This document shows, piece by piece, positions 15,743 to 21,713 of a DNA stretch of 22,691 nt. The stretch is from positions 1-22,691 of the forward strand of contig CAOQRA010000017.1 in NCBI GenBank assembly GCA_948512295.1, read 5' to 3'. Below the pieces are notes generated by a model. The model saw only the letters and a program-made list of their open reading frames with translations, searched no databases and was not told the DNA's origin. Both the position numbers and the translations under genes were made by a program. The stretch is from an uncultured Eubacteriales bacterium. GTDB taxonomy: Bacteria; Bacillota; Clostridia; Christensenellales; UBA1242. Position 1 is the stretch's first letter, and every line of letters starts with the position of its first letter.

Positions 15743-16491
15743 ACATTTATTTAATGTTTTTTCTAATAGCCATTGCTGCTTATCTATTAGGCTCTATCAA
15801 TTTTGCAAGAATTTTAGCATGGCATTCTCGCAGAAAAGATATTACTAAAGTAGGTAGTGGCAATCCTGGCACCATGAATATGCTGCGTAGTTTTGGTTTT
15901 TTGCCAGCACTTATAACGCTAATTTTAGAAGTGGTCAAAGCGGGAGTTTGCTGCCTTGTTACTAAAATTATTGTAGAACATACTCAATTTCCTGCCTACT
16001 CTGAATTTGCTTATTACTTTGCAGGTCTGTTTGCAGTTATAGGTTCAGTTTTCCCAATCTTTTATGGCTTTAAAGGCGGCAAGGGACTTGCTTGCTTTGC
16101 AGGTGTGTTATGGTTTACACCATTATGGTGGGTGGCATTTATCGTTTTTCTAGTTTTCGCAATTTTACTCTATTTCTATGATTATGCCTTTATTTCAACG
16201 CTTAGTTTTATCACTTGCATGAGTGCAAGTTTGACCGCTTGGGTGTTTGTAGAAAAAATACCTTTTGCATGGGCTATAGTTGTAATACTTTGGTGTTTAA
16301 CAGCTTTCATATATCTTCGTCACAGCGGCAATTTTATCCGGTTTGTAAGACATCAAGAAAATAAGTCTGGCTTTAGAAAATCTATTGTAAAAATATTTCA
16401 CCGCCAAAAAGGGGTTGAAGAAATACCAGAAGCGCATGTACAGCAGCCTCCAGAAAAAGAGATAATTATAGAGGATGACCAAGAAAATTAA
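15739..16491 (+). CDS. plsY: Acyl-phosphate:glycerol-3-phosphate acyltransferase PlsY
   Basis: 250-residue polytopic membrane enzyme that acylates glycerol-3-phosphate using acyl-phosphate, the first step of phospholipid synthesis. Motifs: LLGSINFARILA (16-27), GSGNPGTMNMLR (39-50; most relatives have GSGNxGATN), and GFKGGKGLA. Five or so hydrophobic helices follow the usual order. A soluble tail of about 50 residues after the last helix (NFIRFVRHQENK onward, ending in an acidic stretch) is longer than in most PlsY. Overlaps der by 4 bp. An overlapping terminator-like hairpin follows before spoIVA. In Clostridia gpsA often lies next; it is absent here. Confidence 0.93.
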   Translation: MNIYLMFFLIAIAAYLLGSINFARILAWHSRRKDITKVGSGNPGTMNMLRSFGFLPALITLILEVVKAGVCCLVTKIIVEHTQFPAYSEFAYYFAGLFAVIGSVFPIFYGFKGGKGLACFAGVLWFTPLWWVAFIVFLVFAILLYFYDYAFISTLSFITCMSASLTAWVFVEKIPFAWAIVVILWCLTAFIYLRHSGNFIRFVRHQENKSGFRKSIVKIFHRQKGVEEIPEAHVQQPPEKEIIIEDDQEN

Positions 16492-16504
16492 CTTATAAAA
16501 TTAA

Positions 16505-16533
16505 TCATAATTAAATTACCTCCGACATAGAAT
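16505..16533 (+). promoter_or_regulatory. Sigma-E-like promoter of spoIVA
   Basis: TCATAAT (16505-16511; one mismatch to the B. subtilis sigma-E -35 KMATATT), a 14-nt spacer and CATAGAAT (16526-16533; compare CATACAMT). The start point would be near 16540. spoIVA is a sigma-E gene in B. subtilis, which supports the assignment. Confidence 0.6.
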
Positions 16534-16556
16534 ACTCTATCGTATGGAGGTTTTTT
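16518..16556 (+). terminator. Hairpin that hides the spoIVA ribosome site; terminator-like
   Basis: ACCTCC (16518-16523) pairs with GGAGGT (16546-16551), enclosing ATAGA (16527-16531) paired with TCTAT (16536-16540) and an AC/GT step. The 3' arm is the spoIVA SD and is followed by six T (16551-16556) and ATG 16557. In transcripts coming from plsY it could terminate or mask the SD; a transcript starting near 16540 would lack the 5' arm. Confidence 0.6.
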
Positions 16557-18032
16557 ATGGAAAAATACGAAATATATGATGATATAAAGTCTAGAACCAA
16601 TGGCGATATATATATCGGCGTGGTTGGACCTGTTCGTGTGGGGAAATCCACTTTTATTACCCAGTTTATGCAGAAATTGGTTGTTCCGAACATATCTGAA
16701 AAAAATGCAAAAGATAGAACTATAGATGAATTGCCTCAATCTGCAGATGGCAAAACAATTATGACGACTCAGCCTCATTTTGTGCCTAATGAAGCGGTTA
16801 AAATTAAAGTTGCAAATGCGGATATGAGGGTACGTATGATTGACTGTGTGGGCTATCTTGTAAGTGGTGCGCTTGGAGTCAATGAAGAAGATAAACCGCG
16901 CCTTGTAAAAACTCCTTGGTCGGATAAGGATATGCCGTTTGAAGAGGCTGCTGAGCTTGGCACTAAAAAAGTCATGAGTGAGCATTCCACAATTGGTCTT
17001 GTAGTTACAACTGATGGCTCAGTTACAGAAATTCCTCGCACAAGTTATATTGAAGCAGAGGAGCGTGTTGTCGCTGAAATGAAAGCGACTGGTAAGCCTT
17101 TTGTTATGGTGCTTAACTGCAAAAATCCTGCGGCAGTTGAAACCAAAAAACTCGCCTCAGCACTCAGTGAAAAGTATGATGTGCCAGTGCTGCATTTAAA
17201 TGCACTTGATCTTAAAGAAGGGGACATTGACAAGGTGTTTGAAAAAATGCTTGGCGAATTCCCAGTCAAAGCTATTCGCGTTAAAATGCCAGAGTGGCTT
17301 AGGGCTTTGTCCTTTGATAATGACATTATCGTCGAAATTGCAAATGAAGTTAAAAAGCTTGGCAGTCAAATAACTAAACTTAGTCATGTAGATAAAGCTC
17401 AACTTGCCTTTACTGAAAGCCAAGATTTTGACCCTATCACATTTTCAAATATTGAGCTTGGCGAGGGCGTAATTAGGTTTAATGTTATTCCTAAGGAAGA
17501 TTTATTCTATCGTGTGCTTAGCCATGAGTGCGGCTATGAAATTAGAGATGATTACGAACTTGTCAACTATATTAAAGAGCTTGCTATTGCAAAGCTTGAA
17601 TATGATAAAATCAAATATGCTCTTGACGAAGTTCGTGAAACGGGCTACGGTATTGTAGAACCTCAAAAAGACGACTTTGTGCTTAGTGAGCCAGAGATTA
17701 TCAGACAAGGCAACCGCTTTGGTGTTAAACTTAAAGCGAGTGCTCCAAGTCTTCATATTATGCGTGTGGATGTTGATACTGAAGTTACACCGCTTGTAGG
17801 CAGTGAGGAGCAAAGTCAAGATTTTGCTAAAAATCTGTCTGAGCAGTTTGAAACTTCTCCAGAAGCAATTTGGGAAACCAATATCTTGGGACGTAGTTTA
17901 TTCAGTCTTGTAGGTGAAAATATCTCTTCTAAAATTGTAACTATGCCAGTTGAAGCGCAAAGAAAAATGCGAAAAACTTTGGGTCGCATTCTCAATGAGG
18001 GCAAAGGCGGAGTGATTTGTATACTTTTATAA
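16557..18032 (+). CDS. spoIVA: Stage IV sporulation protein A (spore coat morphogenetic ATPase)
   Basis: 491 residues, one less than B. subtilis SpoIVA, and similar along its whole length: GDIYIGVVGPVRVGKSTF with the Walker A GPVRVGKST (24-32), DELPQSADGKTIMTTQP, DCVGYLVSGALG, EHSTIGLVVTTDGS, DYIEAEER-like SYIEAEERVV, and the end GKGGVICILL. SpoIVA polymerises on the outer forespore membrane using ATP and forms the basement layer of the spore coat, recruited by SpoVM. GGAGG precedes the ATG by 6 nt but lies in a hairpin (see the upstream elements). This is the clearest sign that the organism makes endospores. Confidence 0.98.
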   Translation: MEKYEIYDDIKSRTNGDIYIGVVGPVRVGKSTFITQFMQKLVVPNISEKNAKDRTIDELPQSADGKTIMTTQPHFVPNEAVKIKVANADMRVRMIDCVGYLVSGALGVNEEDKPRLVKTPWSDKDMPFEEAAELGTKKVMSEHSTIGLVVTTDGSVTEIPRTSYIEAEERVVAEMKATGKPFVMVLNCKNPAAVETKKLASALSEKYDVPVLHLNALDLKEGDIDKVFEKMLGEFPVKAIRVKMPEWLRALSFDNDIIVEIANEVKKLGSQITKLSHVDKAQLAFTESQDFDPITFSNIELGEGVIRFNVIPKEDLFYRVLSHECGYEIRDDYELVNYIKELAIAKLEYDKIKYALDEVRETGYGIVEPQKDDFVLSEPEIIRQGNRFGVKLKASAPSLHIMRVDVDTEVTPLVGSEEQSQDFAKNLSEQFETSPEAIWETNILGRSLFSLVGENISSKIVTMPVEAQRKMRKTLGRILNEGKGGVICILL

Positions 18033-18048
18033 AAGCTTAAAATAGCCA

Positions 18049-18078
18049 TGTCATTCTAAGTGCAGTCCAAGAATTTTA
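18049..18078 (+). repeat. Degenerate copy of the dispersed intergenic repeat
   Basis: Starts TGTCATTCTAAGTGCAG and ends AAGAATTTTAAA, the same core order as the copy at 743-780. It sits 17 bp after the spoIVA stop. Confidence 0.5.
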
Positions 18079-18083
18079 AAATT

Positions 18084-18147
18084 AAATAAAACAGTATTTT
18101 TGTTAGTTGCAAAGTCAAAGTTTCAAAAATGCTGTTTTATTTTTTTA
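18084..18147 (+). terminator. Long terminator hairpin of spoIVA
   Basis: A 19-bp stem (18084-18102 with 18124-18142; one G-T pair) with a 21-nt loop, followed by T to 18146. A TATAAT (18146-18151) begins at its T tract. Confidence 0.8.
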
Positions 18148-18169
18148 TAATATACACAAGTGGATGGAG

Positions 18170-18255
18170 GGGAGAAAGCGTGCAAGGCGCAGCCTTGCAC
18201 ATAAGCATTTACAATGCTTTAAGCCCGCCGATTTGGCGGCGGGCTGCTTTCTCCC
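18170..18255. repeat. Cloverleaf element: closed four-way junction of perfect stems
   Basis: An outer 10-bp stem (18170-18179 with 18246-18255) encloses three hairpins: 9 bp (18180-18188/18192-18200, loop GCA), 7 bp (18203-18209/18213-18219, loop TAC) and 9 bp (18222-18230/18237-18245, loop ATTTGG). All pairs are exact, and only two 2-nt linkers are unpaired at the junction. It is GC-rich compared with its surroundings. It is not tRNA-like in stem lengths and has no reading frame. It may be a mobile palindromic element or a structured RNA; no similar copy is seen elsewhere in the window. Confidence 0.75.
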
Positions 18256-18262
18256 GAGGTTA

Positions 18263-18288
18263 AAGTAACTCGCTCAAGCGAGTTACTT
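18263..18288. repeat. 12-bp inverted repeat beside the cloverleaf
   Basis: AAGTAACTCGCT (18263-18274) and AGCGAGTTACTT (18277-18288) with loop CA, 7 bp after the cloverleaf. No T run follows, so it is not a typical terminator. Confidence 0.75.
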
Positions 18289-18352
18289 ATTTAATATAAT
18301 TCAAAAAATAAACACTTTAACATGCATAACAATACTTGCATATATAATTATT

Positions 18353-18454
18353 ATGGAAAAGCAAAAAGAAAAATATAAAATCATATGTGTTAAAGCACCG
18401 AAATGGCTAGGCTTCTTTTTACGCAGGCTGGGGAAAGATAAAGTCAAGAATTAA
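18353..18454 (+). CDS. spoVM: Stage V sporulation protein M (SpoVM), 33 residues
   Basis: Reads from ATG 18353 to TAA 18452-18454. The core VKAPKWLGFFLRRLG (residues 13-27) lines up with B. subtilis SpoVM IKLPKFLGGIVRAMLG, with the conserved Pro at residue 16 (Pro9 there) and an amphipathic, basic C-terminal half. SpoVM binds the convex forespore membrane and recruits SpoIVA. The following order rpmB (opposite strand), Asp23-family gene and fakA is the same as downstream of spoVM in B. subtilis, which strongly supports the call. Seven or so extra N-terminal residues precede the aligned part, and no clear SD is visible; the start is the only one in frame. Second Gly of the family GG is Phe here. 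Confidence 0.87.
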   Translation: MEKQKEKYKIICVKAPKWLGFFLRRLGKDKVKN

Positions 18455-18483
18455 GAGTAAAAAGTGAAGAATTAATGTTGATT

Positions 18484-18723
18484 AAAAAATTCTTCAACTT
18501 CGCCTTGCATCCCAAAATGATAAATCATTTTCGTGGGGCACGTCTTGCTTGTTTCAGAATGACACGCTCGGAGGTTGTCATCCTGAACGTTCGGGGTGAG
18601 AAAGTGAAGGATCTTTTTAGTTTGTCCTATGTACTGTCTAAAAGATTCTTCGCGTGGCTCAGAATGACAGTCACGGGAGCCTAACTCGCAGGTATGCTGC
18701 TAAGCTGCCTCAGAATGACAAAA
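18484..18723. repeat. Dispersed intergenic repeat cluster between spoVM and rpmB
   Basis: Direct copy 18575-18620 (TTGTCATCCTGAACGTTCGG ... GAAGGATCTTTTTAG), inverted copies at 18637-18669 (AAAGATTCTTCGCG ... CTCAGAATGACA) and 18700-18723 (CTCAGAATGACAAA), a degenerate inverted one from 18484 (AAAAATTCTTCAACTTCGC), and a small AAAATGAT/ATCATTTT hairpin. No gene found from 18455 to 18789. Confidence 0.75.
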
Positions 18724-18731
18724 GGGGCAAT

Positions 18732-18758
18732 AAAAAAGCCAAAGCACAAGCTTTGACT
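18732..18758 (-). terminator. Terminator of rpmB
   Basis: On the minus strand AGTCAAAGC (18758-18750) pairs with GCTTTGGCT (18745-18737; one G-T pair), followed by six or more T. It lies about 30 bp beyond the rpmB stop. Confidence 0.8.
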
Positions 18759-18789
18759 TATTATTTTGCATAAAAAAGAGGGCGATAAG

Positions 18790-18972
18790 TTATGCCTTCT
18801 TTGCTTTTTTAATACATTTTGTGCAAGCTTTAACGCGTGTAGGCTTGCCGTCTACTTCTATTGTAGTTTCTTGTAAGTTGATTTCAAAAGTACGATTTGA
18901 TTTCTTATTTGAAAAGCTTACATTTTTTCCAGTTCTGCGACCTCTTCCGCAGATATCACATGTTCTACTCAT
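18790..18972 (-). CDS. rpmB: Ribosomal protein bL28
   Basis: 60 residues from ATG 18972, with GGAGG 5 nt upstream; longer in-frame starts are upstream of the ribosome site. Typical bL28 start MSRTCDICGRGRRTGKNVSF and end VKACTKCIKKAKKA. Four Cys in two CxxC pairs (C5, C8, C50, C53) mark the zinc-binding C+ type. It is on the opposite strand to its neighbours, as in B. subtilis, and has its own promoter and terminator. Confidence 0.97.
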   Translation of the reverse strand: MSRTCDICGRGRRTGKNVSFSNKKSNRTFEINLQETTIEVDGKPTRVKACTKCIKKAKKA

Positions 18973-19000
18973 TTCATCCTCCAAATATTCTTTGCACTTA

Positions 19001-19029
19001 ACTATATCATCTTTTGTGTAAAAAATCAA
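19001..19029 (-). promoter_or_regulatory. rpmB promoter
   Basis: On the minus strand TTGATT (19029-19024), a 17-nt spacer and TATAGT (19006-19001); the start codon is 30 bp downstream. Confidence 0.75.
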
Positions 19030-19100
19030 CTGTTTTTCAAGTAAATTTTCAAGAAAAACAAAATAAGTCAAAAAAAATTGCTTAAACCTATATATTTTAT

Positions 19101-19129
19101 TTGTATTTTTTAGAAATTTATAGTAATAT
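19101..19129 (+). promoter_or_regulatory. Promoter of the Asp23-family/fakA operon
   Basis: TTGTAT (19101-19106), a 17-nt spacer and TAATAT (19124-19129); the SD and start follow at 19149-19166. Confidence 0.6.
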
Positions 19130-19163
19130 ATTGTAGGCGAAATCTATAAAAGGAGAGTGAGTC

Positions 19164-19514
19164 TTGACAGTTGATACTAACAACTACTATGGCAATATTT
19201 CAATTAGCGATAATTCAATTAGGATTGTTGCGGGCTATGCTGCCTTGGATTGCTACGGCGTTGTAGACCTCGTATCACGCTCACTTAAAGATAGCGCTCA
19301 AGAAATTTTTAAAAAACAATCTTATTCCAAAGGTATTAAGATTAGTCATATTGACAACCGAATATTTATTGATGTTCACTGCATTTTAAAATATGGTGTT
19401 TCCATTAGCGCAGTGGCAGAATCTTTACGTAAAGCAGTCAAGTATAGCGTTGAAAATTTCACGGGTATGCTTGTGGATGCTGTCAATGTTCATGTTGTCG
19501 GTGTTAGAGTTTAG
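19164..19514 (+). CDS. Asp23/Gls24 family protein (YloU-like)
   Basis: 116 residues from a TTG start at 19164, chosen because AAAGGAGAG (19149-19157) lies 6 nt upstream. Family pattern: GNISISDNSIRIVAGYAALD followed by CYGVVDLVSRSL, and a C-terminal VDAVNVHVVGVRV. Asp23/Gls24 proteins are small cytoplasmic, often membrane-associated proteins linked to envelope stress. Just 14 bp before fakA and the same pairing as yloU-yloV in B. subtilis, so one operon; whether the two proteins work together is unknown. Confidence 0.92.
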   Translation: MTVDTNNYYGNISISDNSIRIVAGYAALDCYGVVDLVSRSLKDSAQEIFKKQSYSKGIKISHIDNRIFIDVHCILKYGVSISAVAESLRKAVKYSVENFTGMLVDAVNVHVVGVRV

Positions 19515-19528
19515 GAGCTATTTAAATT

Positions 19529-21163
19529 ATGATAAAGACGATTAACGGCGCAACTTTCCGTAAGATGATAGTTGCTGGCGCAAGCCTTTTAGAAAAGAAT
19601 AAAAAATACGTTGACTCACTTAACGTTTTCCCAGTGCCAGATGGAGATACTGGTACTAACATGTATCTTACCATGAAATCGGCGGTCAGCGAAATTTCAA
19701 AGTGTATTACTAATGATATTACAGGACTAAGTGATGCGTTTGCTAAAGGTGCTTTAAAAGGGGCAAGAGGAAACAGTGGTGTAATTACTTCACAGATTTT
19801 CAAGGGCTTTGCAAATGAGATTAAAAAGTCAAATGAAATCACTACTAAAGTTTTTGCTAAAGCTATGCAAGAAGGCGCAAATATCGCCTATAAAGCAGTG
19901 ACTAAGCCAAAAGAGGGTACAATTTTGACAGTGATTCGTGTCATGGCTGAAAATGCTGTCAATGTTGCTAAAAAATGTGATGACTTTGAAGTCTTTCTTA
20001 AAAGTGTGTTGCAAACTGGAGAGGAAATTCTAAAACAAACGCCAGAAATGTTGCCAGTGCTTAAAAAGGCTGGAGTTGTAGACGCAGGCGGTCGAGGAAT
20101 TATCATTATCTTTACAGGCTTTTATAAACTTATCATAGGCGAAGAAGATTTTGAAATCAATTTTGAAGATGAACAAAATGCACAATCTGTAGACGATGTA
20201 ATAGCTGACATTAATAATCTTAGCGAAATACAGTTTGGTTATTGCACAGAATACATGATTATTCATATGAATAAAAAGACCACTGAAGCTGATATAGACA
20301 AGCTTCGAGAAAAACTTATGCAAATTGGCGATAGCGTTATTTGCATAGGCGATTTAAATTTGGTTAAAGTTCATGTTCACTCTAATGAGCCAAACCTTGC
20401 AATAGGCTATGCGCTTGAGCTTGGTGAAATTTATAACATCAAAATTGAAAACATGCGCGAACAAAATCGAGAAATTAAGAAAAAAGCCACTGAAACTGAG
20501 GAAACTAAGGAGCATGGCATGGTTGCAGTTGCACCTGGTGAGGGACTTAGTGCTATCTTTAAAGACCTCGGTGTGGATGAAATCATATTTGGTGGACAAA
20601 CCATGAACCCTAGTGCTGCTGACATTGCAGCAGCTGCTGACAAAGTGCCAGCGCGAAATGTATTTGTATTCCCTAATAATAAAAACATTGTGCTTGCAGC
20701 ACAACAAGCCAATGATTTAACCAATAAAAACCTTATCATTATTCCTACTCGCAGTGTGCCAGAGGGCATATCAGCTTCGATTTCCTTCAATCCAGACGGC
20801 TCGGTTGAGGAGAATACTGAAGCCATGAATGAAGCAATCAAATCAGTACGCTCTGCTTCTGTTACTCATGCAGTACGTGACACCCATGTGGATGGCTTTG
20901 ACCTTAGAGTAGGCGAAATCATCGGTCTTGATGATAAAGCTATCCTTGCTAAAGGTAAACTTGTGGCAGATACAACTGAGGCATTAATAGAAAAATTGAT
21001 CACCGATGAAACCATGACAATCACACTTTTCTATGGTGAGGATATTCGAGAGAATGAAGCTGCTGCGCTTGCTGATAAGCTTGCCAAAAAGTATCCTGAT
21101 TGCGAAATTACAACCGCTTATGGTGGTCAACCTGTTTATTACTATTTAGTTTCATTAGAATAG
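19529..21163 (+). CDS. fakA: Fatty acid kinase catalytic subunit FakA (YloV-like)
   Basis: 544 residues. An N-terminal DAK2/DhaL-type ATP-binding domain with FPVPDGDTGTNM (35-45; D38, D40 for Mg-ATP) and GARGNSGVITSQIFKGF (78-94), a middle domain (about 210-330), and a C-terminal DegV-like domain. FakA phosphorylates fatty acids held by a separate FakB (DegV-family) protein; the acyl-phosphate product can feed PlsY, encoded in this window. No FakB gene is present here. The SD AGGAG is 12 nt from the ATG, overlapping the end of the previous gene. A terminator follows. Confidence 0.93.
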   Translation: MIKTINGATFRKMIVAGASLLEKNKKYVDSLNVFPVPDGDTGTNMYLTMKSAVSEISKCITNDITGLSDAFAKGALKGARGNSGVITSQIFKGFANEIKKSNEITTKVFAKAMQEGANIAYKAVTKPKEGTILTVIRVMAENAVNVAKKCDDFEVFLKSVLQTGEEILKQTPEMLPVLKKAGVVDAGGRGIIIIFTGFYKLIIGEEDFEINFEDEQNAQSVDDVIADINNLSEIQFGYCTEYMIIHMNKKTTEADIDKLREKLMQIGDSVICIGDLNLVKVHVHSNEPNLAIGYALELGEIYNIKIENMREQNREIKKKATETEETKEHGMVAVAPGEGLSAIFKDLGVDEIIFGGQTMNPSAADIAAAADKVPARNVFVFPNNKNIVLAAQQANDLTNKNLIIIPTRSVPEGISASISFNPDGSVEENTEAMNEAIKSVRSASVTHAVRDTHVDGFDLRVGEIIGLDDKAILAKGKLVADTTEALIEKLITDETMTITLFYGEDIRENEAAALADKLAKKYPDCEITTAYGGQPVYYYLVSLE

Positions 21164-21199
21164 TCTAATAGTTGAAAATATTTGCTTTACTGTGTTACT

Positions 21200-21255
21200 A
21201 AAAAACTCCAACGTGGTCAACTTGGGTAACTCAAGTCCACTTTAGGAGTTTTTTT
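21200..21255 (+). terminator. Branched terminator of the fakA operon
   Basis: AAAAAACTCC (21200-21209) pairs with GGAGTTTTTT (21245-21254); the inside carries GTGG/CCAC and ACTTG/CAAGT pairings. A T run ends the stem, 37 bp after the fakA stop. Confidence 0.75.
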
Positions 21256-21273
21256 GTGACAAAATTCATGGAC

Positions 21274-21319
21274 TTTATCTGTTTTTATTAAAGCTCGCGA
21301 GGAATTCAAAAACGATAAA
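21274..21319. repeat. Imperfect hairpin in the intergenic region
   Basis: TTTATC-T-GTTTTT (21274-21286) pairs with AAAAAC-GATAAA (21308-21319), one bulged base; the loop holds the self-complementary CTCGCGAG (21294-21301). No coding function seen. Confidence 0.4.
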
Positions 21320-21415
21320 CCATTACAGATATGGGCTTTATCTTGTTTGTCTTTGAGGCACAAGCAGTTATATATAAGGATAAGTAAAAATGAAGTATTA
21401 ATAATTAATGTTGAG

Positions 21416-21566
21416 CTTTCTCCGTGACGCTCGCTTTCGCTTGCTTTGGTCAAAATGACAAAACCCGAGTATATTATTCTGAAATTAGTGATTGTAAAAA
21501 CAAAAGCTATAATTTGTCATATTGGGCGGGGTGTAACGCACGGAGTGGAAAAATTTTTTAGGTCTT
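21416..21566. repeat. Dispersed intergenic repeat cluster
   Basis: An inverted copy (21416-21469, TTTCTCCGTGACGCTCGC ... AAAATGACAAAA) and a direct copy (21513-21566, TTTGTCATATTGGGCGG ... AAATTTTTTAGG). The remainder of 21256-21713 has no convincing gene. Confidence 0.65.
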
Positions 21567-21626
21567 AATTATTAAAAAAATCAATAATAAAAAAAGTAAC
21601 CAAGGGTTGTAAATTTTGAAACTAGC

Positions 21627-21658
21627 AAAAAACTTTATCAGATTTGATAAAGTTTTTT
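21627..21658. terminator. Terminator downstream of the pepC-like gene
   Basis: A perfect 14-bp stem (21627-21640 with 21645-21658), loop GATT, with A and T runs at the ends, so it works in both directions; it is the likely end of the minus-strand gene that stops at 21714. Confidence 0.85.
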
Positions 21659-21713
21659 TATATTACAATAGAAATATTTTACAGATAACGCATCTTGTTT
21701 GTTTTACACATAA

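Noticed and set aside
18320..18352. Sigma-E promoter for spoVM
   Set aside because: CATA-containing -10 candidates exist (18325, 18339) but neither has a matching -35 at 14-15 nt.
18475..18684. A 69-codon frame between spoVM and rpmB
   Set aside because: It runs through dispersed repeat copies and has no ribosome site.
19001..19071. Longer rpmB start adding about 33 residues
   Set aside because: The extension covers the rpmB promoter and its ribosome site, and bL28 conventionally starts at MSRTC-like sequence.
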